Assembly (NCBI RefSeq): GCF_030766935.1
Contig: NZ_JASERL010000007.1
Span: 248,001-312,000 of the forward strand
Direction of reading: 5' to 3'
Length of the DNA: 64,000 nt
From: Streptomyces sp. KL109B
GTDB lineage: Bacteria; Actinomycetota; Actinomycetes; Streptomycetales; Streptomycetaceae
The position numbers and the translations under genes are program-made. This document shows, piece by piece, positions 60,268 through 64,000 of this stretch; within the stretch, counting starts at the first letter, position 1; each line of letters begins with the position of its first letter. The notes below the pieces were generated by a model. The model was not told the origin of the DNA. It saw only the letters and a list, made by a program, of their open reading frames with translations, and ran no database searches.

Positions 60268-61592
60268 AACCCGCCACCAAAGTCCCCGCCACCCCCACCA
60301 AAATCTCCGCCACCCCCACCGTCACCGAACCCACCCCCGAAGTCCCCCGGATCAAAGTCCGACCCGGAAACGTCCCCGCCATCGAACCCGCCCCCAAAGT
60401 CCCCACCCCCGTAATCCGCCGCATACGCCGGACTCGCCAACATCGACCCCAACACCGTCCCGACCAACAACCCCGGCAGCATCCCACCCCCGAAGTACCC
60501 CCCGGCCCACGGCCCGTACGCCGGCCCCGCCTCGTAGTACGGCCGCCGCTCCCCCGCCCCCGCGTCGACCGTCCGCACATCCGGATCCTCCCCGTCCCGC
60601 AACCGCGTGGCATCCGCCGCACACACCGGAACCTCACGCGACGAACCGCCCGGCGGCGTCCACCACGCGTCCTCGACGGAAGGCCCGTGCCGCGGGTCGA
60701 AGAAGCACGGCGCCCTGCGCTCCGGCAGCGGCCTCCCCTCGCGCCGCGCGGCGAGCAGCGCCAGCGAGAACCGGCCGTCCTCCAGGGCCTGCGTCACCCC
60801 TCGTACGTCGTCCGGGCGCTGCGCCTCGCTCATGTACCGCTTCGCCGACTCGTACGCGTCGAGCGCCCGCTCGAAGTCCGCGCGCATCGCGTCGTCGGCC
60901 CCGGCCTCGGCCGGGTGGAAGTCGAGCCGGTCGAGTTCCTCGCCGAACGCCGTGATGTCCTCGTCCACCACGACCCGCAGCTTTTCGAGGGCCTCGCGCT
61001 GCTCCGCCTCGCGCTTGCGCCGGTTTCGCCTGTTCAGGGCGTACACACCGGCTCCGCCTGCCACGACGACGGCGCCGACGCCGATCAGCGCGCCGGCCGA
61101 CACCCCGTCGTCACCGCTGTCCCAGGACGAGGGCGCCGAGCCCTTCGCCGTACGGAGCGACATGCTGACGAAATCGTCGAGCTGGCTCTTGGCCGACTGG
61201 CCCTGCACGCTGCCCGCCGCGTTCTTGACGGCCTGCTCGGACATCACCTGTTTGTCCGCGCGCGCGTCGAACCGGTCGCCGAGTCGGACCCCGTAGACGC
61301 CGGTGATCCCGGTCTTCGCGCGCAGGTCGTAGAACAGCTTCTGCGTCGGGAAGTCGGCGGGCAGCACCGCCACCATCACCGGTTTGTCCGCGTCCTCGAT
61401 CTTGGCCTCAAGGGCGTCGACGTCGTTCGACGTCAGGCCGTCGGCCGCGCCGGGCGCCACGTAGACAGGGCTCTTCTGCAGGGCGTCGGCCACGGTGGAG
61501 GTGTCGGTGGCGGCGGAGGCGGGGGGCGCCACCGCGAGGGTGGCACCCAGCGTGAGCAGCGGGGCGGCGAGGGCGGCGATGAGGGGCCTCAT
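60264..61592 (-). CDS. Secreted/membrane protein with TPM-like N-terminal and Gly-rich C-terminal region
   Basis: A 442-residue protein. Signal peptide MRPLIAALAAPLLTLGATLAVAPPASA; an N-terminal domain (SPVYVAPGAADGLTSNDVDALEAKI...PVMVAVLPADFP) like the TPM-type extracytoplasmic domain; a TM helix near 160-182 (SAGALIGVGAVVVAGGAGVYA) with a basic stop-transfer RRNRRKRE; a charged cytoplasmic helical region; a CxC-like part with CFFDPRHG and VCAADATRLRDG; a second hydrophobic stretch; and a tail of repeated DFGGGF units. Start ATG at 61592. No function can be assigned. Its stop codon shares a CTAG with the convergent cytochrome b gene. Confidence 0.82.
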   Translation of the reverse strand: MRPLIAALAAPLLTLGATLAVAPPASAATDTSTVADALQKSPVYVAPGAADGLTSNDVDALEAKIEDADKPVMVAVLPADFPTQKLFYDLRAKTGITGVYGVRLGDRFDARADKQVMSEQAVKNAAGSVQGQSAKSQLDDFVSMSLRTAKGSAPSSWDSGDDGVSAGALIGVGAVVVAGGAGVYALNRRNRRKREAEQREALEKLRVVVDEDITAFGEELDRLDFHPAEAGADDAMRADFERALDAYESAKRYMSEAQRPDDVRGVTQALEDGRFSLALLAARREGRPLPERRAPCFFDPRHGPSVEDAWWTPPGGSSREVPVCAADATRLRDGEDPDVRTVDAGAGERRPYYEAGPAYGPWAGGYFGGGMLPGLLVGTVLGSMLASPAYAADYGGGDFGGGFDGGDVSGSDFDPGDFGGGFGDGGGGGDFGGGGGDFGGGF

Positions 61593-61616
61593 ACCTTCGA
61601 CGCTAACTCAGCGGAC

Positions 61617-61663
61617 GCCGCGGGGCGCTGTCCCGGCCCCCGCCGCTCAATCTCCTCCGGCCG
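61617..61663. repeat. Degenerate copy of the dispersed element
   Basis: GCCGCGGGGCGCTGTCCCGG then CCCCCGCCGCTCAATCTCCTCCGGCCG resembles the elements at 11753 and 63707 with several mismatches. It lies in the divergent promoter region between the Gly-rich protein gene and the GH30 gene. Confidence 0.6.
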
Positions 61664-61794
61664 CCGCTCCGCGACCGGCTTGCCGAGCATTCACGACGTG
61701 AAGTCTTGACGTGCCCATGGAAGGCTTCTTAACTCACCTCTTGAACTAAGCCGTGACAGTGGGCGGTTGACGCCCACGGGACTCAGGAGGCACC

Positions 61795-63678
61795 GTGCGC
61801 ACCCCCATAAGACCCGGGCACCTGACCAGACTGCTCCTTGTCGGCGCCCTCGCCGCCGCCGGGCTGACCGGCGCGGCCACCACCACGGCCCAGGCCGCGA
61901 ACGAACAGGTCTCCGTCTGGCTCACCAGCACCGACGACGACGGCGGCCGGCACGTCACGCGCGGGCTGCAGCAGCAGACGCCGGTGGCGTTCACGGCGGG
62001 CACCGGCTCGTCCGGCACCGCCGTCACCGTCGACGAGAACACGAGGTACCAGACGTTCACCGGCGCGGGCGCGTCCTTCACGGACACCGCGGCCTGGCTG
62101 ATGAACGGCAGCGGCGCCCTGTCGCAGGCCACCCGGGACGCGACGATGAAGAAGCTGTTCTCGCCGACCGACGGCATCGGCCTCTCCTTCCTCCGCAATC
62201 CGATGGGCGCCTCCGATCTGGCGCGGTACGGGTACACCTACGACGACGTCCCTGCGGGCCAGAGCGACCCGGCCCTCGCGAAGTTCTCCATCGCCCACGA
62301 CCAGGCCGACGTGCTGCCGCTGACCAAGCAGGCCAAGCAGCTCAACCCGGCCGCGACCGTGATGGCGTCGCCGTGGACGGCGCCCGCCTGGATGAAGGAC
62401 AGCGGGCAGCTCAACGGCGGCTGGCTGAAGGCCGAGCACTACGGCGCGTACGCCGACTACTTCGTGAAGTACATCCAGGCGTACCAGTCGGCGGGCGTCC
62501 CGATCGACTACGTCACCGCGCAGAACGAGCCGACCTGCTGCTCGGGCTATCCGTCGATGAGCTGGAACGCGTCGGGGCTCGCGTACTTCACCAAGAGTGA
62601 ACTCCTTCCGAAGCTCGCGGGCGCCGGGCTGAAGACCAAGGTCCTTGCCCACGACTGGAATTGGGACACCTACGACGCGTACGCGGCGCAGACCGTGGAC
62701 GACGCGGCGGTCCGCTCGCACCCGAACTTCGGCGGTGTCGCCTGGCACGGCTACGGCGGCGACGTCGCCAAGCAGACCGAGATCCACAACAAGTACCCGT
62801 CCCTCGACGCGTTCGGCACCGAGCACTCCGGCGGCACCTGGATCGCCAACCAGCAGCGCGAGGACATGATGAACATCATCGACTACACCCGTAACTGGGC
62901 GAAGTCGGTGACGAAGTGGTCCCTGGCCGTGGACCAGAACCGCGGCCCCCACAACGGCGGTTGCGGCACCTGCGACGGCCTCGTCACCGTGCACAACGGG
63001 GACGCGCGCTCGGGGCAGGTCGACTACAACATCGAGTACTACACGCTGGGCCACCTGACGAAGTTCGTCCGGCCGGGGGCCTCGCGCATCGCCTCCACCG
63101 GTTCGTCCGCCGTCCCGAACGTCGCCTGGCGCAACACCGACGGCTCGAAGGCGCTGATCGCGTACAACGACGCGGCGAGCGCGAAGACGCTCACCGTCAA
63201 CTGGGGCGGCCAGCACGTCACTTACACCCTGCCGGGCAGGACCTCGGCGACGTTCACCTGGAGCGGTACGCAGTCGGGTACGGGCGAGCGGACCGGCGCC
63301 TTCCACGGCCTGGGCGACAAGTGCCTCGACGTGAAGGACGGTTCGACCGCCAACGGGACGAGCGCCCAGCTCTGGACCTGCTACTCCGGCTCCCCGAACC
63401 AGACGTGGACGGTGCGCTCGGACGGCACGGTCCGCGCGCTCGGCAAGTGCCTCGACGTGTCCGGGGGTTCGACCGCCGACGGGGCGAGGGTCCAGCTCTA
63501 CGACTGCAACGGGACCGGTGCGCAGCAGTGGCGGTACGAGGCCGCATCCGGCGACCTGGTCAACGTACCGGCCGACAAGTGCCTTGATGTGACCGGGAAT
63601 TCGGGGGCGGACGGGACGGTGACACAGGTCTGGTCGTGTACGGGGGCGGCCAACCAGAAGTGGCGGCTCGTGCAGTAG
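61795..63678 (+). CDS. Secreted GH30-family glycosidase with ricin-type (CBM13) domain
   Basis: A 627-residue secreted enzyme. Signal peptide LLLVGALAAAGLTGAATTTAQA (cleavage near AQA-AN). The GH30 catalytic barrel starts with VTVDENTRYQTFTGAGASFTDTAAWLMNG. The acid/base Glu is in YVTAQNEPTCC and the nucleophile Glu in DAFGTEHSGGTW. VMASPWTAPAWMKD is a typical subsite motif. A beta-domain follows to about residue 500. The last 125 residues are a ricin B-type lectin with three KCLDV...QxW repeats (CLDVKDGSTANG, CLDVSGGSTADG, CLDVTGNSGADG). GH30 members act on glucosylceramide, beta-1,6-glucan or xylan; the substrate here is open. GTG at 61795 with AGGAGG upstream. Confidence 0.93.
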   Translation: MRTPIRPGHLTRLLLVGALAAAGLTGAATTTAQAANEQVSVWLTSTDDDGGRHVTRGLQQQTPVAFTAGTGSSGTAVTVDENTRYQTFTGAGASFTDTAAWLMNGSGALSQATRDATMKKLFSPTDGIGLSFLRNPMGASDLARYGYTYDDVPAGQSDPALAKFSIAHDQADVLPLTKQAKQLNPAATVMASPWTAPAWMKDSGQLNGGWLKAEHYGAYADYFVKYIQAYQSAGVPIDYVTAQNEPTCCSGYPSMSWNASGLAYFTKSELLPKLAGAGLKTKVLAHDWNWDTYDAYAAQTVDDAAVRSHPNFGGVAWHGYGGDVAKQTEIHNKYPSLDAFGTEHSGGTWIANQQREDMMNIIDYTRNWAKSVTKWSLAVDQNRGPHNGGCGTCDGLVTVHNGDARSGQVDYNIEYYTLGHLTKFVRPGASRIASTGSSAVPNVAWRNTDGSKALIAYNDAASAKTLTVNWGGQHVTYTLPGRTSATFTWSGTQSGTGERTGAFHGLGDKCLDVKDGSTANGTSAQLWTCYSGSPNQTWTVRSDGTVRALGKCLDVSGGSTADGARVQLYDCNGTGAQQWRYEAASGDLVNVPADKCLDVTGNSGADGTVTQVWSCTGAANQKWRLVQ

Positions 63679-63706
63679 CGGCTCGTGCAGGAGCAGTGGT
63701 GGCGGT

Positions 63707-63782
63707 CGCGGGGCTCTGCCCCGGGCCCCGCTCCTCAATCGCCGGAGGGGCTTGATTCCGGCTGATTTCGCCCCTCCGGCGA
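63707..63782. repeat. Dispersed element/terminator between GH30 gene and cimA
   Basis: CGCGGGGCTCTGCCCCGGGC, then CTCCTCAATC, then an 11-base perfect stem GCCGGAGGGGC (63741-63751) / GCCCCTCCGGC (63770-63780). It is the clearest copy of the family and sits between two convergent genes, where it can act as a bidirectional terminator. Confidence 0.8.
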
Positions 63783-63799
63783 CCGGGACGAACGGGCTG

Positions 63800-64000
63800 C
63801 TACTCGACCGGCTCCACGCCCGCCCGCAGCAGGCCGTAGGTGTACGCGTCCTCAAGTGCGCCCCAGGACGCGGCGATCACGTTCTCGGCGACGCCGACCG
63901 TGGACCACTCCCCCGTCCCGTCGGAGGTCGAGATCAGCACCCGTGTCGTGGACGACGTGCCGTGCTTGCCTTCCAGGATGCGGACCTTGTAGTCCACCAG
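63800..64000 (-). CDS. cimA: Citramalate synthase, C-terminal end (partial)
   Basis: Only the last 66 or so codons are in the window; the gene runs off the right edge. VDYKVRILEGKHGTSSTTRV, then STSDGTGEWSTVGVAENVIAASW and ALEDAYTYGLLRAGVEP match the C-terminal regulatory domain of actinobacterial CimA-type (2-isopropylmalate synthase-related) citramalate synthases. The catalytic barrel cannot be checked. The enzyme would make citramalate for isoleucine synthesis. Confidence 0.85.
   Translation of the reverse strand: MVDYKVRILEGKHGTSSTTRVLISTSDGTGEWSTVGVAENVIAASWGALEDAYTYGLLRAGVEPVE

Overview
The window is chromosomal DNA from a Streptomyces or a very close relative. The evidence is GC-rich sequence with GTG starts, the gene order, two complete conservons, an HU protein with a lysine/alanine-rich tail, the ndgR-leuCD divergon and an acyl-CoA carboxylase beta gene paired with a small epsilon-subunit gene. 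From 0.3 to 33.8 kb the order resembles, as I remember it, the S. coelicolor region from smc back through rnc, recG, thiL, ddl, gpsA, leuCD and gltX. That comparison is from memory, not from a search.

Layout. 0.3-15 kb: smc, acyP, a CAP-domain protein, mutM, rnc, rpmF, a YceD/DUF177 protein, a DivIVA-like protein, coaD, rsmD and recG. Most of these lie on the minus strand and concern DNA repair, RNA processing, the ribosome and cofactor synthesis. recG is interrupted in its Walker A motif by an in-frame 338-residue intein that carries every hallmark residue of a class 3 intein. smc carries a repeat-derived insertion in its hinge. 15-17.3 kb: a TSUP-family permease and a glucarate dehydratase-like enzyme converge, and a shared operator-like motif lies upstream of both. 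17.3-33.8 kb: a DAK2/FakA-like kinase, rpmB, thiL, a stand-alone Lrp/AsnC ligand domain, ddlA, plsC-gpsA, cofC, hupS, leuCD/ndgR, five tRNA genes (three Glu, two Gln), a HAD hydrolase, gltX and an FAH-family enzyme. 33.9-45.6 kb: a small protein with an internal repeat, then two tandem conservons (cvnA-B-C-D, twice). Each encodes a membrane sensor ATPase, a roadblock protein, a DUF742 protein and a Ras-like GTPase.

The accessory part starts at 45.7 kb. A NACHT-domain STAND ATPase of the kind linked to anti-phage defence sits between the second conservon and accE-accB. A YceI gene follows, with two inverted copies of an operator at its promoter. Next is a complete lasso-peptide cluster on the minus strand (51.8-56.9 kb): a 50-residue precursor, an asparagine synthetase-like cyclase, a split B1/B2 leader-processing pair and an ABC exporter. 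The precursor is too short for ordinary ORF calling. Its predicted core is GYFYGAYKEWIVRRFT with a Gly1-Glu9 ring. After it come a beta-solenoid membrane protein, an orphan cytochrome b, a glycine-rich secreted/membrane protein, a secreted GH30 glycosidase with a ricin-type lectin domain, and the 3' end of a citramalate synthase gene that runs off the window.

One dispersed palindromic repeat family recurs at about 2.1, 7.4, 11.8, 60.2, 61.6 and 63.7 kb. It is mostly intergenic, but it is translated inside smc and at the end of the cytochrome b gene. In-frame minisatellites occur in smc (18 bp x 6) and in the lasso exporter (84 bp x 4). A 14-bp tandem repeat separates the lasso precursor from its cyclase.
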